Source: Epiperipatus broadwayi
Lineage: Eukaryota; Onychophora; Udeonychophora; Euonychophora; Peripatidae
Length of the DNA: 64,000 bases
Assembly (NCBI GenBank): GCA_028023455.1
Contig: JAQFVV010012394.1
Coordinates: forward strand, 31,340,885 to 31,404,884
Direction: 5' to 3'
The notes below the pieces were generated by a model. The model was given only the letters and a program-made list of their open reading frames with translations, was not told the DNA's origin and ran no database searches. The position numbers and the translations under genes are program-made. Positions 22,905 to 35,655 of this stretch are shown here, one piece after another. Positions within the stretch are counted from its first letter, which is position 1, and every line of letters starts with the position of its first letter.

Positions 22905-24850
22905 AATGGTAGAAAAAGAGTTGATAACGATATAAGAAAATATAATTGTGAACTGTCAAGGAAAGCTATAAGAGAATAAAAATCTCAAAAATATAGAGTA
23001 ACATATTGATATTGATAGAAAATGTATTTCTGCAATATGAAAAAAGACGGATCTATTACTAAAACAAGAGATGATATAAGAAAATGCTGGGAAAATTATA
23101 TAAAAATAAAAAACAAGAAAACAAGTATCTCCTACAGGTATTACATCTTCTTAATTGTCCAAAATTTTGAATGAAGAAATGAGACATGCAATTAGATCTA
23201 TGAAGAAGTAAAAGCTTCAGGAAGTGATGAAATTATAAATGATATTTTGAAGCAAGTGAAGAAATAAAAAGAAATTGTTGACAAAATTATATAGCAAATG
23301 TCTAAATGATAATGATTTATCAGATGATTAGAAGAATGCAGTAATAATATTGATGGTTTAATGAAATGATAACACAGATATTAAAAACTATAGACCTACC
23401 AGTTATCTATCAGTCTATGCCAAATCTTCAGCATGACAATTATAATTTATACATAATAAACTCTGAATTTAATCAGTCAAAAATGGATTTAAAAATAATT
23501 TTAGAACAGTAGATCACATCTAAGTTTTGAGAAAAGTTATAGGAAGAACTTATAAATATGAATAACATATTGCTCTTATACCAGCACATAATTGTTATTA
23601 AACAAGGCAAAACTCTCCATGAAGTAGTGCCACCCTGTGCAGTGCTCCCAGTTCCAAGGCTCTTCACTGATGAAGGCCACAATCCAAAAAACTAGTCTGG
23701 GGATATTGGATGTGTAGGCACTAGATAGGGATTTTATGCACAAGCCTTCTGGCTTCCATTGATTACTCTGGTTGGCACATAGTGGCACTACTTTATGGAG
23801 AGTTTTGCCTTGTTGAACAACATATTGCTTTGTAGTAGTAAATTATAACAAAGCATTTGATTCTATAAGCATTTCTACAGTGATTAAATCATTGAAACAT
23901 CAGGATGGACTCAATATATTGTCATATTCTAATTATCAAAATGCAACAATGGTTATTAAATTATGTAGTAGCACTGACAAGATTAAGCATGAGAAGGATA
24001 TATAACAAGGTGATTCCATATCTCTAAAAAAAATCCAGTAGTTTTATAAGAAGTATTTTGTTGATTAAAAAAGGAAGCTAAGGGAATAGAAGTTTATGGA
24101 GACTATTTAAATCATGTAGGTTTTACAGATGTGTCATTTGTGCAAATAATGTTTCACAATTTCGTTGCAAGAGTTATCAGATGTATGTAAAAAATATGAC
24201 TAAAGATAATTACAAAGGAGATGAAAAGAATATTCAATGTTCTTTCATAGAAGAAAAAAATAAAAACTGATCATCATAAATTTTAAGAAATTAACAACTA
24301 CAAATAACTTAGTCAGATTATTAACACAGATAAAAATAATGGATAAAATTAATCATAGAAGTAAACTCAAATGAAGTGCTTTTGGTAAAAATAACTTAAT
24401 CTTAGAATAAAATATGCGTATGTCTTTAAAAAGGTAGGTTTTTAATAAATATATTTTATTATTCTTAGATATAGATCTTATACAGACAACTCAATAATTT
24501 ATATGTGGACGTATGTTAGTAATAACAAAAATGATCAAAAATGGAAAAAATGGGATGGAAAACAGCAGTTATAACTCACATCACTGAAAGAATTAAGAAA
24601 CTGAATGAAACTATGTCAAGAATATTGCTAAAAGAGATGATAACAGATGGGTAGTTGATATCTTTAAGAAGATTCCAAGAAATTTCAAAAAACCTTTAAA
24701 AAAGATCATATGGAAGATGGATCTTTGAAATAAGGAAGTTTGTTGAAGTGTTGTGGGAAAGAGAAGCTAGAGATAAGAGAAGTAAGATTAAACTTTAAGA
24801 GATCCTCATTCTGCTTGAATCAATAATAGTAAAAATGATGATGATGATTA
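22905..24850 (+). pseudogene. RTE-like non-LTR retrotransposon, decayed and interrupted
   Basis: Plus-strand frames parallel residues from about 220 to the C-terminus of the 54.6-57.0 kb protein: DNDIRKYNCELSRKAI, a KKDGSITKTRDDIRK block, ASGSDEIINDILKQ, a degraded FDSI block after 23,845, and a C-terminal RDKRSK..EILIL tail. Many stops and frameshifts are present, so it is a dead, much older copy than the 54.6 kb one. It ends in an (ATG)n-like tail at about 24,833-24,848, as RTE elements do. A 244-bp inverted-repeat element has inserted in it just before the FDSI block, so that insertion is younger. Confidence 0.8.
23575..23818. mobile_element. 244-bp inverted-repeat element nested in the RTE copy, 11-bp target-site duplication
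   Basis: AACATATTGCT occurs at 23,564-23,574 and 23,819-23,829, and removing one copy plus the insert restores the RTE reading order. Within the insert, 33-bp inverted repeats with one mismatch (AACAAGGCAAAACTCTCCAT.. at 23,601-23,633 and complement at 23,782-23,814) enclose about 150 bp of GC-richer unique DNA. The left repeat sits 26 bases inside the insertion edge, the right one 4 bases. An 11-bp duplication is more usual for endonuclease/reverse-transcriptase insertion than for a classic MITE. A minus-strand frame of about 70 codons crosses it (contains EEPWNWEHCTGWHYFM) and is unrecognised. Confidence 0.75.
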
Positions 24851-25489
24851 AGATAGAATTGATTATTACTTAATCAATTTCAATTCATATTCAAATTTTA
24901 GAAAATAAACTTAATAACTTCAGAAAAGATAGTGTTTACTATGGATAATATTAATTCAGGCAAGTTAGTTATCTTTATAGTTAGTTGTTTGAATGTCTTT
25001 TGAGTCACTCTTTAGGTAGATACTGTGGTATTATTGAAGTGGATTGTAGTTTGCAAAACAACCCCTAGTTTGATTCTGAATAAACATGAATAATTTAAAT
25101 ATTTGATAGTGAACTTTTCAAACATTTTTTTAAATTGATAAAATGATTGAAATGTCAATGTTTTTATTTGACAGAATAAGACTGGGTGCCATAGATAAGG
25201 CAACAAGACAACTGTGTCATATAATAAATTGCAATGAGTATAAAATAAGACATTGTATTATATATATTGTGACCTCTTATGATCATCAACTAATCTAGAC
25301 TCATGATTGGCGCTATAATTTGCCTTTATGTCCTTCTCTTTGAATGCTGGAATCATAGATATGAATCTGGCCACACATTTCATGGCACTAAATCCACCCT
25401 TTGTAACCTATCATTCTCTCATTATCAAGAATATAAGCATAAGAAACAAAAAGGTTAAACTAACGAAATGATTCCTGTATTGAATAAAA

Positions 25490-27175
25490 CTAGCATGAAA
25501 CTATAGATCTCGTCAAACCAATACAGAAAAAAGGGATCATCAACCTCGCATGCTATGTCCAATGTAACTGCACTATTCAATTACATCAGAGGACATCGTA
25601 AATCAAAACCTATTGCTGTCCAGCTGGATGTTGCGGCAGCATTTGATTCAGTCCAGATAAATATCCTCCTGGATATTCTGTCGGAATGCGACATTCCAGC
25701 CGGGATTGTTCAGATGATCAGCAATCTGCTCAACAACAGAGATTTTTCTCTCTCTTGATGGCAAGATCACACCAGGCTTCAAACCATACAAGTCGATCCC
25801 TCAAGGATCTCCACTCAGTGCCCTTTTCTTCACAGCATACATCAACCCTCTTCTGATGGATATAGAAAAAAACCTCCCTGGAATTTTCCTTCCCTCTCTC
25901 AATAAAAACTTCAATGTATTCGCATATATAGATGACATCATGGTTGTTCTTCCCACCATTAAATACCTTCCCCATCTCATGAACATCTTAAACAGAAATA
26001 CAGCGAAACTTGGCCTACAAATAAACTTTAACAAATCTTCCATCTGGAAGATTATGTCTGGTAAACAAATTAACTCTCCCTTTTCTGCAAAACCCCAAAG
26101 ATACCTAGGTTTCCCAATCTTCAAAACACCAACTGCAATGGCAAGAGAGATTCAAGATGCAATCCTCCATTCAACTGAAGCCATCACCACGTCACTCTCT
26201 AGAGTATACCTTTCATTATATGAAAAGGTTGGCCTCCTCAACATGATCATAATGCCAAAAATCTCATATTACCTTCCATTCGTAAAAATGTCTAAACAAT
26301 TTCAAAATAAAATCAACCGATTATGTACCAAACTTCTTTGGAGAGGAAGGACAGTTGCTATTAGCTTGCGAGGCATCCAATGACCATGCAGGTTCAATGG
26401 ACTGTCATTCCACTCAATACAGGCAATAATTTTACAGAAAACCCACAACACCCTACATAATCTGATCCTCTCCTGTGGATACTCCAACATTATTAAAAAA
26501 ATTACACCGACAGATCGTCCTCCGCCCTCTGCCAGTTCATGGATAGCCTCCCTAATAGACCACCTACAACTTTATAACCCAATAATGCCCTTTAACCTTA
26601 ACAAAAAAATCACCTTATGGGAAGCATACAATATAATCAACTATAATCAACAACCCATAAAAACCAGCCTAAAAGTAACCAACCAAAGACTCATTTCACA
26701 CTTTAAAAGATGGAGTCTGGAACCCAAATTCCTTGACTTCATCATTAAAATAAATCTCAATGCGCTTCCCACGAATTGGTTCCTTTATCACCGAAGAGGT
26801 TTTGCCAGCATTGACCCTATATGTGGTCTGTGTGCTCGTGAAGATGAAACCATAGACCATATTATACACCGGTGCCCAAGACTTAAAACACTGAAAGATA
26901 TAATTATAATCAATTCCAACATAAGACCTGATATGATTTTCTCACTTGAAAATGCCATTCATAATGGGTTTTTTTCAATAATAAGGCTTTCTACCTTTGT
27001 CCTATATTCCATATGGATAGTGAGATGCAAAACTCTCATGGAATTACCCCCGCCACAAATCATTCCATTATTTTATCAAACACTCAAAAAAATCAAGAAA
27101 CGTGACCAGCTCCTGGCCTCCAGTAAAGTCTTTGATGACACCTGGTCTTTAACTGCACTTTCCTTTTCCTGATTA
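25490..27175 (+). pseudogene. LINE reverse transcriptase with C-terminal zinc finger, 5'-truncated, broken
   Basis: Three collinear blocks: LDVAAAFDSVQINILLDIL (25,640-25,685; one frameshift near 25,757), then the RT palm with SIPQGSPLSALFFTAYIN, the catalytic AYIDDIMVVL at about 25,920, a KSSIW motif and YLGFPIFKTP, and after an in-frame stop at about 26,381 a C-terminal region with a CxxC..H..C knuckle (CGLCAREDETIDHIIHRC) typical of zf-RVT LINE tails. An upstream GSSTSHAMSNVTALFNY block shows the RT fingers are partly present; the endonuclease is missing. The frame needs one shift and one stop repaired, so it is recent but inactive. Clade is uncertain: the zf-RVT tail followed by IWIVRC suggests the L1/Tx1 group. 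Confidence 0.8.
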
Positions 27176-30100
27176 TCAACTCCCACCTACCCAGCATTAT
27201 AGAATAGGAAATTCTAAAAGAAAATATTCATGTTTATATTAAAAATGCTTATTCCATTAATCAAGTTATTAGAATCTCATCACTATACCTAACCACATAA
27301 GAGTATAACAAATGTACTCTCATAAAAAAAATCTAGCCAGATAACAAATAGAACATTACACAATCATATTATTGTACAATTTATTCATTTATCTATCCTT
27401 TATTAGTATGTAATCACTATTTATTGTTAATAAAATTTTTGTTGAAATGAAAGTTTAGTTGACTTTCATAAAACAGTGAAAGTAATCTATTTCAAGTCCA
27501 AATATAATTAATAACTAGCTATAAAATTTATTACAAGTTCCAAATTCTACCTTGAAACTTAACTAATTCTTCTCATGGTTCAAACACTCAAACATTATTC
27601 TCCAAACTATACTTGGGTCAGTGAGAGGGATTTTACCACTACCTGCATAGAATGCACAAAAAAGCTCTTAATATAAACTCAAACTAACAACTATATTTAG
27701 CAGTTCCACAGAAACTTTATAAACTCAATAACTCTTATAACTTTAATATTTAAGAAATAGGAATAACTTTTTAATAAATAAGCACAATAACTTACCAAAT
27801 TCCTTTTCTCAAATAATTATAAACCGTGTGATCAAGATCAGTGGATGATAGATCTGTGGGTTCAATTAAACCAATTAAATCAATATTATGTTTATCTTTT
27901 AATATATTACTTAAAATAATATGTACTCTAGGTTAATACCATTTTGATTATTGTGAGATGATGTATTAGATGTACTCATAACTTATAGGGCTTAACAAAA
28001 TTATTATTATATACTAACATATAGTTAATTTTATTATATTGGTTGATGATGATTTCAATATATAATCTGATATGTTGATAACAATAACAATAATAATGTG
28101 TATGGTGATTAGCAATAAGACTACATACAACTAAATAAATTCTTAACACAACAAGATTTATTTACAATATTTGCAAATTTTAATTCAGAGACATGGCAAG
28201 AAATAAAACCAATACATTGAATTAAACTCCCGGATGGCAAACATTTGGTATCACATTAACTATATACTCAGCAAATGATACAACTAGCTTATACAATAAA
28301 ATTCAAAGTATTACTTATTACTGTTTAGCCTATCTTAAAGAATAAGATAATGAAACCTTATTTAAGCTGAACTAGCACTTAAATTACAAAAACAACAGTG
28401 TATTGAGAACTTTATGGTATGCACAAATTTTAAATTTAGAATTCAAAAGTTATAAAGTAGTGCATTATACCAAAGCCATTTCTTTTATCAGAATGTGATA
28501 AGGGCAATTATCACATTCTGCACAATTAATAATTGATTAAAATTTGAGATGAATAGGTTCTATGTATTAAAGTAGGAACAGACATCACAAGTCAAATACA
28601 CATATATCAATAAAATATTGTCTATGTCCACCACACTATCATTTTATAATTAACCTATCTATAGGTGAATCACTGCTTGATAAAACAAATAAATCAACAT
28701 TTTATATTTAAAGTGGACATGTCCATAAGCAAACTTAATAAATAAAAAAAATTTATATTAATTCTTTCATATAAGAAAGCAATTAGGGCTGTAGTATATC
28801 TTTGACAAAATATCTGTTTGCTACTTCTTTCAATAATATTAAAATCTGAAAAAAAAAAAAAAAAAATACGAGAGATAAATATCTCTCTTACTCTCTATCT
28901 AGATGAACAATATATAATACTATGTTTTCCCTCAACTGGAAAATAAAAATACATATAATAGATGTAAATATTTTACACATCTTTTTCTCTTTAACTTGAG
29001 ATATATTTTATACTACAATAAATAAATAAAGAGAGAATTTCTGAAATAATACCTTACAAACATATATTACACTAATAGATCTAGGCCATAAATAAAAATA
29101 AACAAACATTTTCTCCCGTTGTATTTTCTCTTTCTCAATTCACAGTTTGTCCCCTCCTTTCGAAGCTGAATGATTCAGATATTGATATAATGAGTAAATG
29201 TTCATAAATAACGCATATATATATTACAATTATTATCTTCAATTTGGGCATAGAGGAATAATATTCAAATACTTCCAAATGTGACGCAATTAAACATGTT
29301 GGTTTATTCACTTTTCTATAGATAATTTTCCTTAATAACTTTATAGGTTATTATGATTTTCAAAACAAACTTTTTAAATACATTTATTGATTCTATTCTT
29401 TTCTTTCATGGTAATATATGTAACAACTTTAAACAATCTGGGCATTTTTAAACCATTTTTAAAATCTTATTTATATACATTGTACAGAAAAAATTTTTAA
29501 GTAAATATTTATTTAATTACATTTCCTTTGGCAAAGTAATAATTGTTTAACAATACTAAGATGACTTTATCCAATTATAAATATGATATCCTTAGCATTT
29601 TAATTAATCTATAACTTTACATTTCTATAATTAAATAGGTTGGCATGATAGCTATCTAGCAGACGAGTTTTACTTCTTAGTAAGAATAAACAATAAATTC
29701 ATGCAATTTCCTTTTACTTTATTAAAATTTAGATGATTTCAAACATGACTTTTTGATTTGGTTTATAATATCTTATTAAACTCTTTTTTTTTTTTTCAAA
29801 ATCATTTTGAATTATTTTCCTGAAATTACAATTTTTAAAATGAACATATGTTCTGCTTTATGTTTAAGAATGGTGCAAAATACAAACATTATCAGCTCTT
29901 TCTTTTAGATATAAATAATTTATGCATCATTTTAAAATCTGAGAGTTTGAAACTATAAACGAAATAAAAGCAAAAGCTTACTTTTTCTTGAATTGTTCTG
30001 GGTTTCAAGCAACATTTATTTAAGTAAATCCTAATCCACATGGCTCTGATTTCTCCCTTCCAGTATGACCTTCAAGAACTATCAATCGACAGAAAATGGT

Positions 30101-30757
30101 GTCAAAATGCTAGCAAGGTTTTGAAGATTTCTATTCAATCATTTTAGACAACAAGATACTATAATCCTTATTCAATTAAAGTCCAATTTTTTCTGATTTT
30201 TCAGCTTTTTTTTCACTATTCCATAAGAGTAGAATGGCAGTCTGTTGTTTTTTAGTTCTCTTTTTCTTAATCAACCCCCCCCCCCCATAACTTTTTTAGA
30301 TAATATATAGCTTTTATTACCAAGCATTGTGGTAACAAATGGACCAATGACCTTAGTGTGAATATATTAATATTACTCCACCTGCTTTTCCTTTTAATAT
30401 CTACTCATCACATTCAAGACAGTTTTGGAATCACTACAAAAAATATGCTTAAGAATTAAATATAATGATTCATTTTACAAGATTTATAAATTTACTTTAT
30501 TTATTTATTTATTTCAATTGCTATTCAACAATAATAAAATAGCAATATATATCTCCCAAATAATAATACTTATAAAATTATTATTTTATCCCTAGTCAAA
30601 GCCTACACTGGGTTTGAAACCTTTTTTCCACTCAAGCAGATTTCTTAGTGCATCCAAAACAGTCTTTATTTAAAGCCACTTATTAAGATTTTCATGCCAG
30701 ATATATTATTTTGATTTAAAATTTTGGATTATTTAATACAGGGACTTGAATAAAAGG

Positions 30758-30761
<4 letters not shown>
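27176..30761. other. Long AT-rich stretch, no gene seen
   Basis: An A-run at about 28,850-28,866, a C12 run at about 30,276-30,287 and short AT repeats only. No TE family or exon was recognised. Confidence 0.45.

Positions 30762-30812
<51 letters not shown>
30762..30812. repeat. (TA)n microsatellite, about 25 units
   Basis: Uninterrupted alternating TA, the longest simple repeat in the window. It sits about 20 bases from a palindromic pair of Penelope-like 3' ends. Confidence 0.95.
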
Positions 30813-30815
<3 letters not shown>

Positions 30816-30833
30816 ATTTATCTACACTACTTT

Positions 30834-30924
30834 GTGTACACAATCTTATATTTTTACTGTCCTAAATCTTCTTCAAGGTGTTCTGAAGAAGACTGCAGGA
30901 TAATCAAAATGTAAGATTGTGTAC
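30834..30924. repeat. Inverted pair of 43-bp segments resembling Penelope 3' ends
   Basis: 30,834-30,876 and 30,882-30,924 are inverted copies with a 5-base spacer. Each, read outward, has CTGAAGAAG then AAAATRTAAGATTGTGTAC. CTGAAGAAG followed by a short purine-rich run is frequent near the 3' ends of Penelope-like elements, and a related motif lies in the copy at 17.5 kb. The pair may be the head-to-head junction of two truncated copies. Confidence 0.6.
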
Positions 30925-32644
30925 CCATATATATACAATAAATGGATTTTTTTCTAAAAACTGTTCAAATTAGAGTGCATAAATTGCATTTATATAAAAT
31001 ATTACAGGAAAATAAAGGAAGTGGTGAATTTGGTATTATTTTTATTTAACATATATATTTCATATTACATTGCTTTATTCAGAAGACTACTTTAAATAAA
31101 GTTTTCACTAATTTTAAAATGCACCTTTTAAGGCTTATCTTGTACACCAAAATTGTGTCAGACCTGGCATAAAATATTTCAGAGGAAGGTACTGTTAGCT
31201 TGCTGAAAATAAATAAATATCCTTATAAGCAAACATTTTTATTTCATTTATTCTGTTTTAGTCTAATACAATAAAATCTTATCACTTCATTTTCACCATT
31301 TTCCAATCTCTGAAACAGTTGAAACTCTGCATACATTTGCAAATACAAACACATTTTTTAAAAGTTAACATTTTTAGCAAATAAGTAACAAACTTTAAAT
31401 TTGTAGTGTGACTCTGACTTCTTATAATTTAGAAGTAAATATGTTGAAAAGTGTTTTTGATAATTCAATGTAAAAATAATAGAAATAAAAAAATTAAGAC
31501 ATTCCCTTACTATAAAAAATAAGGATTGACTTCATTAATTTCTGGACCCCCATGCTCTTATTTCAAGTTAAATCTAAAAACTCCAATTGTTATTGAAGAA
31601 ATAGTTTTTTAATGCACAGTAAATAAAAGCATTTCATTAAAAAAAATTAACTGTATTATTTTTAACTTTGTAGTATTGGCACAGTAAATAAAAATGTAAA
31701 ACTATATTTTACTTTAAATCAACGCAATCTTATAGTTGATACATATATATTACTAGATATTTCTATTATAAATTAATATATATATAAACCTTATGTATAT
31801 ATCATATTTACTATATGTTTATATGATTAAAAATATGGAATATTTTTTAAATGAAAAGTGTTTGGTATTTTTGCTTTTGATTGGAATTTTTTTAAGAATT
31901 TTTTTTTACTAAAACTAAATTGTAAATGAAATTCACTTAATATGTATAATTTTACTTTAAATCAAGTTCATACTTAGTGTATATGTATGACTAGATATCT
32001 CTGCATTAAGATGATATGCATAATTTTTATGTATAGATCATATTTAGTATGTGTACATAATTATAATAAATTAGTAAAATAATTTAATATATCAAGCACA
32101 CAGTTCTTTTCAAAATAGTTCATAAATATCCATTATAGAAATAAAACAAACTATCTTCTTCTTTTTAAAAACTTGTTTTTTATAAGAATGTAGAAATGAC
32201 ATATGTTGGGACTAGTAAGAATAAATTAAAAACTAAATTAAAACAGCATTTAGGTGATAAAAATACCTAGGAAGATATTAAGACAGACATCTGTTCAGTT
32301 AAAAAAATTATATAAAATTAAGACATTTGAAAATGGTTGTAGCTTTTGAGGGTTAATAGATAGACATCATTATATTTTAATGCTATTAAACAAAATATTT
32401 TATAATAATATTTATAATAGTATTCATTTTTATTTAATATATTATTAAACTTTTAAAATAATTAATAAAAGAGAAACAAACTAATATTACATTAAAAAAA
32501 AACTTTCATGTAATTTTTTCTGAATTTTATATGAATCACATATTTTCTTTCACCATTTAGTTTTTTTATATTTATTAATACAAATATCACTAAAATAAAT
32601 AAAATTATATTTGAAATAAAAATATAACTTTCAAAACAAAAAAA
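30925..32644. other. AT-rich DNA, no gene seen
   Basis: No coding domain or shared repeat recognised. Confidence 0.45.
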
Positions 32645-35040
32645 ATGCTGGTCATTCTAGAAAACACACTCCAAAAATTTCTACTGCATTGAAAAAAAAA
32701 CGTGATGTGGTGTGATATACTGTAGCTTCTCTTGCCACTTTATTTTCCATTCCCCAATCTAAGTTTTCCCAAATTCTGCTCCATCCTATTTTCACAACAT
32801 AATCTTTGTCAACTCTATGGCCTTTATATCTAAATCCAGCTTTATCTTTTCCCAAACCCAGCATAAAAACCAATAATTCACTTTCTGTACAATCACTCTT
32901 TTCATATTTATTCTTCCATAAGTTCATTATATATACCCTTTCTGTTTTCAAACATTTACATTCAATTAACAAATGCCTAATATTTTCTATTCCTTCCTTA
33001 CATAATTTACAGACTAAATCACACATATTTTTCCATTTACATGTATATTCTTTTGTAGCTAAAGATCCCATTCGAGCCTTAAACAATAAACTACTTTCCT
33101 TACTATTATCATATATTAACTCACATTTAATATTCTGTTTATTTCTATATATATTTAAACTCTTTTTACCCTCCATACTAGTTCTTCATCTCTCTAACTC
33201 CCTATTCTTTATTAATAAATCTATTTTTATCCCATTCCTTACCACTATAACACTCTATTATCCTCCTAACACAATCATCCCTCTTTTGTACAAATATACT
33301 GACATAAATTCTTTATCCAAATCTCTTGCATACTGCATTACCTTTCTCACCCATCTTGTTGCCTGCTTTTTACTCATAACCTAATTAAATAATATTTTGG
33401 CTATTCTTTTATTATCCACAAACTGCAATCTACTAAACATTTTCATTTTACTTTTTGCATCTCTCACATGAAAACTTGACCATCCCATTTCTCCTTGAAT
33501 TGCCTCCCTTGCTGTCCATACATCTGTATCCAATGCATGTCTTCCTACTTTCCTTTGAACTTTTTTTAAGTAATTTAATACCCTTTTACTAACACATAAT
33601 GCATCATTACCATATGTTAACCCTGCTACTGCAACTCCCTTCCATATAATTCTAGCTACATCATATTTATTATATGAAAACACTGTTAATTTATTTATCA
33701 ATCCCTTTCTTTTCTTAACTTCATTTATCAATTTTTTCTCCCATTCATCCAAATAATTTTTCTGATTACTTAAAATAATTCCCAAATAACTATATCTATT
33801 CACCGCACTTAACTTAATATATCCCAATAAAAATTCTACATCTTTTCTTTCCTCAGTATTAACCATCATTATATTTGATTTTTTTTCACTAAATTTAATC
33901 CCCATCTTTTTACCCACCCTTGCACATAATCTCAGCATAACTTCCATATCTTCTCTTCTTTCTGCACACAAAAATATATCATTCGCAAAAAAAAAAGATC
34001 TGACAAAACATATACTCCCTTACCACCTATTAATGGTATCTTTATCCCTCTTCCTAATCTTTCTATTGCTTTTTCCATTTCACTCAAATACAACACAAAC
34101 AAAATAGGTGACATAGGGCATTCTTGCCTTAGTTCCACCCCATTTTTAGCTTTAACTGATTCTATATTCCCTAATTGATATATATAATAATTATTTTCAT
34201 ATAATTTCTTAATAATATCCACTAAATTTTCATTCATTCCCAAATTTTTTAAACTTATCCATAATCTATTTTTATTTACTCTATCATATACCTTCTTTAT
34301 ATCTAGAAAACTCATATATAACTGTTTACCTGAATTCCTACACATATCCATAAGCTGTGTAGCTACAAATAATTTATCTCCTATATGGCTATCTAATCTA
34401 AAACCTCCTTGCATTTCCCCCACTACATTATTCCCTTCCATCTATTTTACAACTTCTCTAACCACCATATATGAGAAAACTTTATATAAAACTGATGTTA
34501 TCACTATTGATCTATAATTATTTAACTTTCTATGATCCTTACCCTTTTCTTTAAATAATAATCTTACTCTTGTATTACTCCAACTACTTGGAAAAACTCT
34601 ATTCTGTGCCATCTTATTAAAACATGATAATAACTTTACTTTTGCCCTATATTCTAAATTCATTCCCATCTCTGCTGCCCATCCATCTAAACCTCTTGCC
34701 TTTCCACTTTTCAATTTGTTCTCTACCTCATTCAGTTCATTTTTTGTAAACTTAATATTCCCATTACTATATGCTTTCATGTTTTCTATCACTCTATCTT
34801 TCACATCTAACATCTTTTCTATATTCATTACATATCTATTTAAGATTCTCTCTGAATCTTCTCCAGAGCTACACTCTATTCCCTCATGATCTAGTAATAC
34901 TATTTTTTTCTCCCCTACATTTCTTCTTTTAATGTAATTCCAATTTTTTTTACTCCCATTTCTTCACTTTTATTAATAACCTCCAAGAATTTACTATTCA
35001 ATTTCATTCTCTCTCTATTAATTATCTATTTTAACCAACT
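32645..35040 (-). pseudogene. LINE reverse transcriptase, nearly complete RT, inactivated
   Basis: Minus-strand blocks run in order: a linker with KSGKARGLDGWAAEMG, RT fingers with NNYRSIVITSVLYKVFS (34,442-34,828), then after one stop FLDIKKVYDRVNK and GVELRQECPMSPILF (33,932-34,441). A frameshift within an A10 run at about 33,987-33,996 is followed by the catalytic block reading FANDI where YADD/FADD is expected. KKSNIMMV and YLGIILSNQ follow, and a C-terminal CKLCKEGIENIRHLLIEC zinc knuckle (32,652-33,176). Further stops lie between 33,176 and 33,381. No endonuclease remains upstream, so it is 5'-truncated. The family resembles LINEs common in marine invertebrates and arthropods; I do not assign a clade. 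Confidence 0.8.
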
Positions 35041-35587
35041 TCTTCTACCGTATCACAATTATCCACCTGCGGAGAAATGTAAACCATCTTCTGATTGAAA
35101 GTTACGATGTGATCGCAATAAAATGAAAAAGTGTTGTTAAAATCCAAAAATTTATATATATATATGATTGAATTCTGTAAATTGTGAATCTAATTTGAGA
35201 GTGTAATGATGTTCGCTTTTATTTCCTTTTAAAAATTTGTTTACAATTAATCTTAATAGTAAAAACGATATTTAATATTTTAATAACAATTAGGAATTTT
35301 TTATTTTTGCTATTTTCTTTTATCCTTTGAATAAAAATTAAAAAAAACATTTCTGAATCGTTTTAATCTAAACAATCAATACAATATAATTAATTACTAG
35401 AACTGAAAGTAAAAAACATCTGAAATAAAACTTAACATGCGCATGCGTATAATATTAACTATAAATACTATAGATGTGATAATAAAGTAAAAAAAGGGAA
35501 AGAAAAAAGAAGACAAAAACTATTCTACAAATGATTTTTGCGATTACTATACAAACAACTCTCAACTATAAATACATCGTCAAGCGT

Positions 35588-35655
35588 TGTTAGCCGAGAA
35601 GTCATCGCACCCGCCTTGCAAGCAAGTAGTCGGCCGATGCTATGACATATAGGGG
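35588..35655 (+). other. tRNA-Ala(TGC)-like relic (tRNA pseudogene or SINE head)
   Basis: TTAGCCGAGAAGTC resembles a D-arm/A box, and CGCCTTGCAAGC an anticodon arm with a TGC anticodon. The T-arm/B box is degenerate (GTCGGCCGATGC). The acceptor stem does not close convincingly. It is followed by a G-run and TATAAATA. It is more likely a SINE head or tRNA pseudogene than a working tRNA. Confidence 0.45.

Noticed and set aside
30834-30924. Intrinsic transcription terminator
   Set aside because: The hairpin fits a pair of inverted retroelement ends; bacterial terminator logic does not apply in this genome.
32806-33384. 192-codon plus-strand frame as a gene
   Set aside because: It is antisense to the LINE C-terminus on the minus strand; the Ser/Leu/Phe-rich text is a shadow.
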